NCBI GenBank assembly: GCA_964415865.1 | Contig: CAYQBY010000003.1 | Location: forward strand, 40,191-104,190 | Origin: Thiopontia sp964415865 | GTDB lineage: Bacteria > Pseudomonadota > Gammaproteobacteria > GCF-002020875 | Direction of reading: 5' to 3' | DNA: 64,000 nt | In this document: positions 25,883 through 32,167 of the stretch, one piece after another | Layout: each line of letters starts with the position of its first letter | Numbering within the stretch: position 1 is the stretch's first letter | Notes under the pieces: model-generated | Told to the model about the DNA's origin: nothing | Seen by the model: only the letters and a program-made list of their open reading frames with translations | Database searches by the model: none | Program-made: the position numbers and the translations under genes

Positions 25883-26425
25883 TTATTCTGTAACGTAAAT
25901 TTTACTGGTCATGAAATGATGACCTACACCACAATACTCATTACAGATTATTGTGAACTCACCAGTCTGGTTTGGCGTAATTGTTATTACTGACTCATAA
26001 CCTGGCAAAACCTGGGTATTTACATTGATTGGCTGTACAGAGAAGCCGTGCTGCCAGTCAATTGAGGAGAGATGCAGACGATATGACTCGTCCTTCTTTA
26101 GCTCCAGTGCTGGGTACCACTGCCACTTCTTGCCAAGCATGTAGACATCACTGCCAACAGGTGGTTTAACAACCGGAACATTCCACGCGGTCTCTCTACG
26201 CACTTCGTGTGCTGCAACCATGGCATCAACCTTTGCCTGAAACTTCTCAGGGGTAGTTTTATATGCCTCATTGGAAAGATTCTGGTTTCCATAGATGTGC
26301 CAGATAGGCATCATCGCAAACATAAACAGACACCAGATAAGTGCGATCGCAACCCATAGTCCCTCGGACCGATCTACCGGAGTTTTCCACCAGATGGTTT
26401 CTGTTGGGGGTAGTATTGAACTCAT
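25883..26425 (-). CDS. CuA-containing subunit II of the haem-copper enzyme
   Basis: The 180-residue protein has one N-terminal span (about 23-43) and a periplasmic cupredoxin domain. The full CuA ligand set is present: His126 (DWQHGF), Cys161, Glu163, Cys165 (CNEYC), His169 and Met172. CuA accepts electrons from cytochrome c and passes them to subunit I. A strong GGAGGAG ribosome site precedes the start. The gene lies between a 51-residue small subunit and subunit I. Confidence 0.92.
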   Translation of the reverse strand: MSSILPPTETIWWKTPVDRSEGLWVAIALIWCLFMFAMMPIWHIYGNQNLSNEAYKTTPEKFQAKVDAMVAAHEVRRETAWNVPVVKPPVGSDVYMLGKKWQWYPALELKKDESYRLHLSSIDWQHGFSVQPINVNTQVLPGYESVITITPNQTGEFTIICNEYCGVGHHFMTSKIYVTE

Positions 26426-26444
26426 AACAGACTCTCCTCCTGAA

Positions 26445-26600
26445 TTATGGGGCTATGGGGATAGAGATGATCTCCATGATTCCCCACAAGGTATAGAAAA
26501 CGGTTGGTACGGCTATTCCAAGAAATAGCAGCAAGAATGGGTTATCGAGCAAGCGCTGCATTGCAGGTACTCTCTCTTCTTCTTTAGTCTGTTCTTCCAC
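26445..26600 (-). CDS. Small one-span subunit, 51 residues (subunit IIa-like)
   Basis: A GTG-initiated frame with GGGAG seven bases upstream encodes 51 residues: a charged N-terminus (EEQTKEEERVPAMQ), then one transmembrane helix FLLLFLGIAVPTVFYTLWGI and a short tail. It ends 19 bp before the CuA subunit gene. Position and shape match the small one-helix subunits found at the head of B-type oxidase and related NO reductase operons. Homology is not proven. Confidence 0.7.
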   Translation of the reverse strand: MEEQTKEEERVPAMQRLLDNPFLLLFLGIAVPTVFYTLWGIMEIISIPIAP

Positions 26601-26877
26601 TAGTTGACTCCCTCTGATGTTATAAAAAATATTAACTGATTAATTTGATCTATCTGCCCGCCACAAAGCGGATACAGATATACCGCAGGTTAGGCCAGCA
26701 ATTTATACTCTTTAACCAACTATAGCTACGTGACCTAGATCAAATTGAAATAAAACTGAAACAATTCAAGAGCCATAATTGCTGATTGATTGTAACAATA
26801 GTTTTAAGTTGTGGGAGTTTAAATGTCCGTTGATCCTAATTATTTATATCAACTAGCAGACATTAAATTGCGTTAAA
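26601..26877. other. Promoter region upstream of the CuA enzyme operon
   Basis: No gene is seen in these 277 bp. They contain the DNR box at 26730-26743 and AT-rich sequence. The histidine kinase gene ends at 26878 transcribing in the same direction, so the region also carries the end of that transcript; I see no clear terminator. Confidence 0.6.
26730..26743. promoter_or_regulatory. FNR/DNR box GTGACCTAGATCAA
   Basis: The sequence matches TTGAY-N4-RTCAA at nine of ten half-site positions (first T replaced by G) and shares the core GACCTAG with the box between nirS and nirE. It lies 130 bp upstream of the small subunit start at 26600, and so probably controls the CuA enzyme operon. It is also upstream of nothing else on that strand. 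Confidence 0.7.
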
Positions 26878-28224
26878 TCAGCTAATCCACAAATCTGCCT
26901 CTACTCCCCCATGAAGACGGTTTTTCAACGCAACTTTCCAACCATTGACATCAGCAAGATTTTTTACAATTGCCAATCCAAGACCACTCCCACCATTCTT
27001 GTCTGAACGAGACTCATCAACCCGATAGAAGGGGCGAAAAACCTTATCCATATCTTTTTCAGGAATCCCTCTACCGCGGTCAAGGACACGGATGACTGTA
27101 TGCTCTGATGAGCAATCCAACCTCACCTCCAGACTTTTGCCATCCCCGTAACGATCTCCATTATCGAGATAGTTTGAGAGAATTCTATGCAGGGCAGAGG
27201 AGTCTATCTCTCTATTGCACTGTTCGTTGCTCACCTGCCACTCCACATGCATACCTCCACGTATCTTTCTCTCAACAACCTCAGATATCACCTTGTTCAG
27301 ATCAACAATCTCCAGTTTCCCCTGCTTACCCCCCCGAGCAAACTCCATGGCATCACTTATCATCAGATCCATCACATCCAGATCATCGATAATGCCCTCT
27401 ACCAGCTCTGGACTCTGCTCTCTGGAGAGCATCTCTATACTGAGGCGCATCCTGGCAAGCGGGGTCTTGAGGTCATGCGATATCCCCACTAGCATGGTAG
27501 AGCGATTTTCGGTCAGATTTTGAACACTCTTCACCATCCAGTTAAACCTATGCACAAGTGATGAAAACTCTGCAGGCCCCTTCTCTGGTAGAGGCTTGGG
27601 ATATGACCCCATAGCCATCTCCCCAACCGCACCACGCAACTTATTAATTGGCAGCACCAACCAGCGAGTAAGAAAATATACCAGTACCATAGAGAGCATA
27701 ACTACTGATACAAACACCAACACCAGCACAGATGGGTTGAGGCACCCTTTGCGCTCTTGCGAGAACCCTATACGTACTGTTTGATCTGTTTTGTACCCCC
27801 CCCAAATTACCGGCAGATCAACCCAGTAGTGGTCATGATCATGTCCATATGGATCATCATCTGTCGCCCACATGGTTACGGGATCCCCAAAGCGCTTCTC
27901 TATCTCATCATCAACAAAATGCCAAAATGGAATACGCCACTCTGCTGGTCTGATCTTCAGATCTGAAGCCCCCAGTATGAAACCGGTAAACTCATTCTCT
28001 TTCTCTGTACCATCAAACTCACCCGCAAGACGTAGCAGAGATGGGTTTTCTCTTATCCTCTCCAGCGCATCAACAAAGTAGTTAACCCTGGTCTCCACAT
28101 TGGGCATCACCATCTGCTTGAAAAAGATAATAAATGTAATAAGTTGCAGGAAGAAGATCCCTAGCCCTACCAAAACCATGGTGCGACTATAGAGACTCTT
28201 TGGCAGTTTTAGTGGAAAGTACAC
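26878..28224 (-). CDS. EnvZ/RstB-type sensor histidine kinase
   Basis: The 448-residue protein has two spans (about 15-37 and 166-188) around a periplasmic sensor domain of about 125 residues, then HAMP, a HisKA domain with GISHDLKTPLARMR (His250) and an HATPase domain with SNYLDNGDRYG and DRGRGIP. The sensor domain has a short acidic/His stretch DDDPYGHDHDHYW near 122-134 that could bind a metal. It is encoded 7 bp after its response regulator. The signal is unknown; location between the nor-like cluster and small secreted/membrane protein genes may hint at envelope stress. Confidence 0.9.
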   Translation of the reverse strand: MYFPLKLPKSLYSRTMVLVGLGIFFLQLITFIIFFKQMVMPNVETRVNYFVDALERIRENPSLLRLAGEFDGTEKENEFTGFILGASDLKIRPAEWRIPFWHFVDDEIEKRFGDPVTMWATDDDPYGHDHDHYWVDLPVIWGGYKTDQTVRIGFSQERKGCLNPSVLVLVFVSVVMLSMVLVYFLTRWLVLPINKLRGAVGEMAMGSYPKPLPEKGPAEFSSLVHRFNWMVKSVQNLTENRSTMLVGISHDLKTPLARMRLSIEMLSREQSPELVEGIIDDLDVMDLMISDAMEFARGGKQGKLEIVDLNKVISEVVERKIRGGMHVEWQVSNEQCNREIDSSALHRILSNYLDNGDRYGDGKSLEVRLDCSSEHTVIRVLDRGRGIPEKDMDKVFRPFYRVDESRSDKNGGSGLGLAIVKNLADVNGWKVALKNRLHGGVEADLWIS

Positions 28225-28231
28225 AGATCAA

Positions 28232-28930
28232 CTATTTAGTAGAGAATATATAACCAACACCACGTACCGTCTTTATAAAGAGCGGATGATGGGGGTCTTC
28301 CTCAATCTTCTTGCGAAGACGCGTTATCCTGACATCAATACTGCGATCAAAGGCCTCCTCTGATCCTCCATCGAGCAGGTCAAGCAGATGATCTCTGCTC
28401 AGAACATGGTTAGGATGTTCCACCAGATGTTTCAAGAGCTCAAATTCCCCACTGGTCAACTCGACAGCCTCTCCATTTTTGGTCAATGAATAGCCATTAA
28501 GGTCAATCTGGTAATCCCCAAATGAGAGGATATTTTGATCTTTTGAATCCTCATCAGGCCTATCCAGTCGTCGCAATACAGCCTGAATTCGAGCTAATAG
28601 CTCTCTTGGGTTGAATGGTTTTGCCAGGTAGTCATCCGCCCCCATCTCCAACCCTACAACCTTGTCAATCTCCTCACCCTTGGCACTGAGAATAATGATT
28701 GGAATATTGCTATCTGCACGCAGTCTACGTGCAATCGAGAGTCCATCCTCCCCCGGCATCATCAGATCCAGCACTATCAGATTGGGAGAAGAGCTGGGGA
28801 GAATCCTGTCCATCTCCTCACCATCCTCCGCCAGATCTACCTCATATCCATGCTCCTGAAGATATCTGGAGAGCAATTCTCTTAGCTTTTGGTCATCATC
28901 AACGACCAGTATTCTCTTTTTTTCTCCCAC
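28232..28930 (-). CDS. OmpR-family response regulator
   Basis: The 232-residue protein has a receiver domain with the acidic pocket VVDDD (11-13), phospho-acceptor Asp55 (LDLMMPGEDG), Ser in LSAKG and Lys in AKPFNP, then an OmpR-type winged helix ending in TVRGVGYIF. It forms an operon with the kinase gene downstream and is divergent from the small secreted protein gene at 29060, a possible target. Confidence 0.93.
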   Translation of the reverse strand: MGEKKRILVVDDDQKLRELLSRYLQEHGYEVDLAEDGEEMDRILPSSSPNLIVLDLMMPGEDGLSIARRLRADSNIPIIILSAKGEEIDKVVGLEMGADDYLAKPFNPRELLARIQAVLRRLDRPDEDSKDQNILSFGDYQIDLNGYSLTKNGEAVELTSGEFELLKHLVEHPNHVLSRDHLLDLLDGGSEEAFDRSIDVRITRLRKKIEEDPHHPLFIKTVRGVGYIFSTK

Positions 28931-29019
28931 AATACCCCCTTTTAATCAACAAGTTACCTATAATCCCCCCATAGAAACATACTGAAATAGTAGGAAATTT
29001 TACTGTAACAGCTGGCCCA

Positions 29020-29025
29020 TATAAT
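29020..29025 (+). promoter_or_regulatory. Possible -10 element TATAAT for the small secreted protein gene
   Basis: A perfect TATAAT lies 35 bp before the start at 29060. No good -35 hexamer is at 17 bp; instead a short palindrome TTACTGTAA lies just upstream (about 29000-29008), suggesting activator-dependent transcription, perhaps by the divergent OmpR-type regulator. Confidence 0.4.
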
Positions 29026-29059
29026 AGTCCACAACTTAAACGAAATAAGGAATTATATT

Positions 29060-29344
29060 ATGAAATATTCGAACAAAATTATCACAACAGTTGCAGGAAC
29101 GCTATTGATCTCTGGGGCTGCTATGGCCTCTATGACTGACAATTATCCAGAGGCTGGATGGTCATCAGAGAACATGAGTGAGAACTATACTGGTGAGCAG
29201 GTTAGCTATTCTGGAACTCCTCTCACAAATAGAGAGCTGAATGACAATGGTTTTAACTGGTCATCAGAGAATCTAAGCAGCAACTTCCAAGAAGTTAGCT
29301 ACACTTTCGACGATTTTCTTGAAGATAGTGGCTTTAACTTTTAA
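29060..29344 (+). CDS. Small exported protein with two internal repeats
   Basis: A 94-residue protein with a clear Sec signal peptide (cleavage after AAMAS-type Ala near 23). The mature part of about 70 residues is acidic and aromatic and holds an imperfect duplication: WSSENMSENYTGEQVSY and WSSENLSSNFQEVSY. No Cys is present. The family is not recognised. Its position divergent from a two-component operon suggests envelope-related regulation. Confidence 0.75.
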   Translation: MKYSNKIITTVAGTLLISGAAMASMTDNYPEAGWSSENMSENYTGEQVSYSGTPLTNRELNDNGFNWSSENLSSNFQEVSYTFDDFLEDSGFNF

Positions 29345-29423
29345 CCATTAACAGCTTGAAACAATCTGAAATAACAGTGAAATACCGGAGAAATGGTTGC
29401 TCACTATTATGGAAGCCATGAAT

Positions 29424-29468
29424 AGACACTGGAGACTGCTCCCTCCTCTTCAATGCCCTCCAGTGTCT
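29424..29468 (+). ncRNA. Stem-loop with CU-rich anti-Shine-Dalgarno loop, possible small RNA element
   Basis: A perfect 11-bp stem AGACACTGGAG / CTCCAGTGTCT (29424-29434 with 29458-29468) encloses a 23-base loop containing CTCCCTCCTC, complementary to Shine-Dalgarno sequences. There is no good T-run behind it, so it is not a standard terminator. It may be part of a 3' UTR or a small RNA between the two small genes. Confidence 0.35.
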
Positions 29469-29512
29469 GTTCAGATTATTTATAGCTGATTACCAAGAAT
29501 GAGAATAATGCC

Positions 29513-29617
29513 ATGAAAAATATGACTAAAAATATTATCAATTTTGTAATGGATCCTCTGGGTGAAGGATTCATTGTTATGGGATCAATGCTCATATTTA
29601 CTCTGTTAGCCCTTTAA
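29513..29617 (+). CDS. 34-residue single-span membrane peptide (first of a pair)
   Basis: ATG at 29513 opens a 34-residue frame: a basic amphipathic start (MKNMTKNIINFVM), the motif DPLGEGFIVMG, and a hydrophobic end. A terminator follows 20 bp after the stop. It resembles in length and pattern the 34-residue frame at 29715 (see there). Ribosome site GAGAAT is weak. Function unknown; a membrane-active peptide or small regulator is possible. Confidence 0.45.
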   Translation: MKNMTKNIINFVMDPLGEGFIVMGSMLIFTLLAL

Positions 29618-29637
29618 ACTAAAGTTGTCCTCCCCCT

Positions 29638-29678
29638 AAGCCGGTACACATTGCGAAGCTGTGTACCGGCTTTTTTTT
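29638..29678 (+). terminator. Intrinsic terminator on the plus strand
   Basis: A 12-bp stem AGCCGGTACACA / TGTGTACCGGCT (29639-29650 with 29660-29671) is followed by eight T. It ends the transcript carrying the small peptide gene at 29513 and probably the secreted protein gene. Confidence 0.9.
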
Positions 29679-29714
29679 GCAACATCATAGATCAATTTGA
29701 GATATGGCTTAACA

Positions 29715-29819
29715 ATGAAGAAGGTAGTAGAAACTATATTAAGCACCATTATCAATAACCCCATGATAGAGGCGATACTTGTATTAGGAACCATATTGGC
29801 AATTGTGTTGCTTATGTAA
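29715..29819 (+). CDS. 34-residue single-span membrane peptide (second of a pair)
   Basis: A 34-residue frame begins at 29715. Its sequence has a short basic N-terminus (MKKVVETILSTII) and NPMIEAILVLGTILAIVLL. When aligned to the first peptide, NPMIEAILVLGTIL matches DPLGEGFIVMGSML at Pro, Glu, Val, Gly and Leu with conservative changes between. Both have exactly 34 residues. It lies just after the terminator of the first peptide and before the terminator of the tRNA operon on the other strand. No convincing ribosome site is seen. Confidence 0.4.
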   Translation: MKKVVETILSTIINNPMIEAILVLGTILAIVLLM

Positions 29820-29832
29820 CAACAAGAAAACC

Positions 29833-29870
29833 ACAAAAAAACAGCCTGCCACATTAGTGACAAGCTGCTT
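29833..29870 (-). terminator. Third, degenerate terminator downstream of the tRNA operon
   Basis: On the minus strand a 13-bp stem with some G-T pairs (AGCAGCTTGTCAC with GTGGCAGGCTGTT) is followed by seven T. It follows the most distal tRNA-Lys tail copy and is diverged from the two other terminators here. Confidence 0.7.
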
Positions 29871-29988
29871 ATATAGTTGGTGGGACATGAAGGATTCGAT
29901 CGGCGAAGCCGAGGCGGCCGCAGGACGTCATCCCTTTTGGAACGCCCACAGGGCGGTAACCGAAGGTGAGAATCCCCACATAAGCTGG

Positions 29989-30025
29989 AAAAAAAAAGCA
30001 GCTTGCCTTAACTGACAAACTGCTT
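29989..30025 (-). terminator. Terminator of repeat module 2
   Basis: A 12-bp stem (AAGCAGTTTGTC with GGCAAGCTGCTT, loop of 6) and nine T on the minus strand. It is identical to the terminator at 30113-30149. Confidence 0.85.
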
Positions 30026-30112
30026 GTATTGGTGGGACATGAAGGATTCGATCGGCACAGCCGAGGCGGCCGCAGGACGTCCACCGAAGGTGAGAATCCC
30101 CACATAAGCTGG

Positions 30113-30149
30113 AAAAAAAAAGCAGCTTGCCTTAACTGACAAACTGCTT
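30113..30149 (-). terminator. Terminator directly after tRNA-Lys
   Basis: The same 12-bp stem and nine-T run as at 29989-30025, beginning 5 bp after the CCA end of tRNA-Lys. Confidence 0.9.
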
Positions 30150-30153
30150 GTAT

Positions 30154-30229
30154 TGGTGGGACATGAAGGATTCGAACCTTCGACCAAGAGATTAAGAGTC
30201 TCCTGCTCTACCAACTGAGCTAATGTCCC
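30154..30229 (-). tRNA. tRNA-Lys(CUU)
   Basis: Complete cloverleaf, 76 bases with encoded CCA. Acceptor GGGACAT / ATGTCCC, D-arm GCTC...GAGC, anticodon loop CTCTTAA (anticodon CTT), T-loop TTCGAAT, discriminator A. Last gene of the minus-strand tRNA operon. Confidence 0.95.
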
Positions 30230-30235
30230 AAAATA

Positions 30236-30312
30236 TGGGGTGACTGATGGGGCTCGAACCCACGACCACCGGAATCACAATCCAGGGCTCTACCAACTGA
30301 GCTACAGTCACC
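30236..30312 (-). tRNA. tRNA-His(GUG)
   Basis: Complete cloverleaf with anticodon loop TTGTGAT. The extra 5' G (position -1) pairs with C73, as is diagnostic for tRNA-His. CCA is encoded. Confidence 0.96.
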
Positions 30313-30403
30313 ATTATTCTGTACTACTTACTACTGCTTCTTTACTTCGTTCTACCGTGTATGGCGCGCCCGGCAGGATTCGAACCTGCTACCCTCGGCT
30401 TAG

Positions 30404-31060
30404 CTTACCACTATAGCTTTCGCTACCCTGCAATACACAGGTTTGATGGTCTGGACTATCTCTTCACCATTTCAGGTGTCGCACGTATAGTCTCTACGGA
30501 GCCCTTCGATAATCAGAGGCCAAACGTACATTTGTACTCTGATTATTCTTCGGCGCTTCTACCCTCAAAGTAACTGAACGCTTGAATTTTTTTGGATCCA
30601 GATAATAACACTCATCAGTATCAGGACAATAGACACAGTAGAGATCAATCTCACTTTTATCTATCGGTTGCATGTGTGTTCCACTTTTATCAGCCCAACA
30701 GGACCTGAAGTGAACGGTCAATGCGCCCGTTTTATCCACCGACTTGTACTTAACCTGTACCCGCCTAAATTCCTTATCCTTATATGCAACCAAATCAAAT
30801 GGTGCATGCTCAGTTACCGGATTCAAAACCATGAATCCTTGCTCGAATAAATCGAGCTGAGCCTTCAAAACACCGTGATCTCCCTTCTCCTTTGTATGAT
30901 GCATATGTTAAATATACATCAACCATTGGATGGGTCAACCAAAGGTTTCCTCGGGATTGCCATCAGCGCGACCTGTTAAGGTTTCCCCGATACGGTGCGA
31001 TCCACTCCACAGGTTCTCTTTCCCTGTGAAGGCCCCTAGTTCGTGCCAAAGCACGCGTTG
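30404..31060 (-). ncRNA. Group I intron in tRNA-Arg
   Basis: The 657-base intron has the expected features in order on the minus strand. The 5' exon GGCCTT can pair with an internal guide GGGGCC, giving a U-G pair at the splice site, with a hairpin CGTGC-TTTG-GCACG as P1 extension. P2 is CACAGG...CCTGTG, and a P-like AATCCCGAGG element follows. P7 is GACTA...TAGTC inside AAGAGATAGTCC. P8 is CACC-TGAAAT-GGTG, and P9 is TAGC-GAAA-GCTA, a GNRA hairpin. The last base is G. This resembles the tRNA-borne group IC3 introns of bacteria. An endonuclease ORF is inserted in the middle, probably in the P6 region. Confidence 0.88.
30494..30904 (-). CDS. Intron-encoded PD-(D/E)XK homing endonuclease
   Basis: A 136-residue protein encoded inside the tRNA-Arg intron. 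It has the catalytic pattern of the PD-(D/E)XK family: PFDLVA with Asp37, then RRVQVKYKS with Gln50-x-Lys52 (Q in place of E), preceded by a helix GVLKAQLDLFEQG. The same family includes I-Ssp6803I, encoded in a cyanobacterial tRNA-fMet intron. It would cut intron-less tRNA-Arg alleles to promote homing. The last codons and stop overlap the conserved P7 strand (TCCGTAGAGACTA), so protein and ribozyme share sequence. Confidence 0.85.
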   Translation of the reverse strand: MHHTKEKGDHGVLKAQLDLFEQGFMVLNPVTEHAPFDLVAYKDKEFRRVQVKYKSVDKTGALTVHFRSCWADKSGTHMQPIDKSEIDLYCVYCPDTDECYYLDPKKFKRSVTLRVEAPKNNQSTNVRLASDYRRAP

Positions 31061-31106
31061 AAGGCCGATGCTCTATCCTGATGAGCTACGGGCGCAAAAC
31101 TAAATT

Positions 31107-31183
31107 TGGTCGGGGTGGAGGGATTCGAACCCCCGACATTCTGCTCCCAAAGCAGACGCGCTACCAGGCTGCGCTACACCCCG
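31107..31183 (-). tRNA. tRNA-Pro(UGG)
   Basis: Complete 77-base cloverleaf with acceptor CGGGGTG/CACCCCG, anticodon loop TTTGGGA (anticodon TGG), T-loop TTCGAAT and encoded CCA. First gene of the tRNA operon, 11 bp before the tRNA-Arg 5' exon. Confidence 0.96.
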
Positions 31184-31212
31184 AACACTGATTACAAAAT
31201 CAGCGAGCGCGA

Positions 31213-31240
31213 ATAATACCATCAACGATCTGCAGGTCAA
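31213..31240 (-). promoter_or_regulatory. Promoter of the tRNA operon
   Basis: On the minus strand TTGACC (-35, 31235-31240) and TATTAT (-10, 31213-31218) are 16 bp apart. They are followed by a GC-rich discriminator TCGCGCTCGC typical of stringently controlled stable-RNA promoters, and tRNA-Pro starts about 30 bp later. Confidence 0.7.
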
Positions 31241-31250
31241 GATCGAGTGC

Positions 31251-31256
31251 TATAAT
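31251..31256 (+). promoter_or_regulatory. -10 element TATAAT for folD
   Basis: A perfect TATAAT 44 bp before the folD start; the -35 region is weak (CTGCAG-like). It is back-to-back with the tRNA promoter. Confidence 0.45.
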
Positions 31257-31299
31257 GTTGCAACTTTTTTACCATCCACGGTGTTATGGAGTCAGCTAG

Positions 31300-32157
31300 A
31301 TGAGTGCAAATATCCTCGACGGAAAGGGAATCGCAACAGAGATCAAGGAGGATGTGCGTAGAGAGGTAGACTCCCTGCTCGCCAAAGGGCATCGTCAGCC
31401 AGGCCTGGCCGTAATCCAGGTAGGTAGTGATCCCGCCTCTAGCGTCTATGTTCGTAACAAGCGTAACAGCTGCGGGGCTGCTGGCATCCTCTCTATTGAG
31501 CATGACCTGCCCAAAGAGACCACAGAAGAGGAGCTGCTGACAATTGTTGATCAACTAAATAGTGATCCAACTGTTGACGGAATTCTGGTCCAGCTTCCAC
31601 TCCCCTCACACATTGATCCCGAGACAGTTATCGAGGAGATTCATCCTGATAAGGATGTGGATGGCTTCCACCCCTACAATATGGGGCGTCTGGCTTTGAA
31701 GATGCCGGTACTTCGCCCCTGCACACCAAAAGGGGTAATGACCCTGCTGGAACGTACCGGAATCCCGTTGGAGGGCAAGGAGGCTGTTATTGTGGGGGCC
31801 TCAAATATTGTGGGACGCCCAATGACCCTGGAGCTACTCTCTGCTCGCTGCACCACAACTACATGCCACAGCAAGACAGAGGATCTGGAGACTCATGTAC
31901 GCCGCGCTGAAATTCTGGTCGTCGGTGTCGGAATTCCCAACTTTATCCCTGGCGAATGGGTCAGTGAGGAAGCTGTGGTTATCGATGTTGGTATCAACCG
32001 CCTGGATGATGGAACCCTGACTGGTGATGTTGATTTTGCTGGAGCCAGTGAGCGAGCATCATGGATAACACCTGTTCCAGGTGGTGTTGGGCCCATGACT
32101 ATTGCTACCCTGCTACAGAATACGTTAAAGGCGGCTGAGGTTTTCCACGGCACCTAG
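31300..32157 (+). CDS. folD: Bifunctional methylenetetrahydrofolate dehydrogenase/cyclohydrolase
   Basis: The 285-residue enzyme interconverts 5,10-methylene-, methenyl- and 10-formyl-tetrahydrofolate with NADP. Motifs are YVRNKRNSC with the catalytic Lys, VQLPLPSHI, PCTPKGVMTLL, the nucleotide-binding IVGASNIVGRP and PVPGGVGPMTIA. Length is typical. It is monocistronic, between the tRNA promoter and a structured intergenic repeat. Confidence 0.97.
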   Translation: MSANILDGKGIATEIKEDVRREVDSLLAKGHRQPGLAVIQVGSDPASSVYVRNKRNSCGAAGILSIEHDLPKETTEEELLTIVDQLNSDPTVDGILVQLPLPSHIDPETVIEEIHPDKDVDGFHPYNMGRLALKMPVLRPCTPKGVMTLLERTGIPLEGKEAVIVGASNIVGRPMTLELLSARCTTTTCHSKTEDLETHVRRAEILVVGVGIPNFIPGEWVSEEAVVIDVGINRLDDGTLTGDVDFAGASERASWITPVPGGVGPMTIATLLQNTLKAAEVFHGT

Positions 32158-32167
32158 GGAGTCCTTA

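Larger units (their letters stand above)
29877..30152 (-). repeat. tRNA-Lys tail/terminator repeats (two extra tail copies)
   Basis: The 3' end of the tRNA-Lys gene including CCA (TGGTGGGACATGAAGGATTCG on the plus strand, 21 bases; differing only after that point) occurs two more times, at 29877 and 30029, besides the real gene at 30154. Each tail copy is followed on the minus strand by a terminator. The block 29959-30051 is exactly repeated at 30083-30175 (93 bp, offset 124). A second block, 29907-29929 versus 30059-30081, is repeated at offset 152 because the first unit has 28 more bases. No complete second tRNA is present. The 330-bp gene-free stretch 29820-30153 is made up of these modules. 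Confidence 0.85.
30362..31095 (-). tRNA. tRNA-Arg(UCU), split by a group I intron
   Basis: The 5' exon 31095-31061 (35 bases, GCGCCCGTAGCTCAT...ending CGGCCTT) and the 3' exon 30403-30362 (42 bases, CTAAGCCGAGGG... to CCA) join into a 77-base tRNA. The arms are acceptor GCGCCCG/CGGGCGC, D-arm GCTC/GAGC, anticodon stem TCGGC/GCCGA and T-arm GCAGG/CCTGC. The joined anticodon loop is CTTCTAA, anticodon TCT, reading AGA/AGG. The intron interrupts the anticodon between positions 34 and 35. The exon flanks are consistent with a group I splice site: 5' exon ends in U, intron ends in G. Confidence 0.93.

Noticed and set aside
29869..30214. Overlapping small frames across the tRNA-Lys repeats
   Set aside because: They arise from repeated tRNA tails and terminators and include non-coding tRNA sequence; no ribosome sites or conserved domains.
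29877..30229. CRISPR-like repetition
   Set aside because: Only two to three units, unequal spacing, and the repeat is a tRNA 3' end with terminators, not a repeat-spacer array.
30361..30573. Open frame MARPAGFEPATLGLA on the plus strand
   Set aside because: It is antisense to the tRNA-Arg 3' exon and intron; this peptide start is a frequent artefact of reading through tRNA genes.
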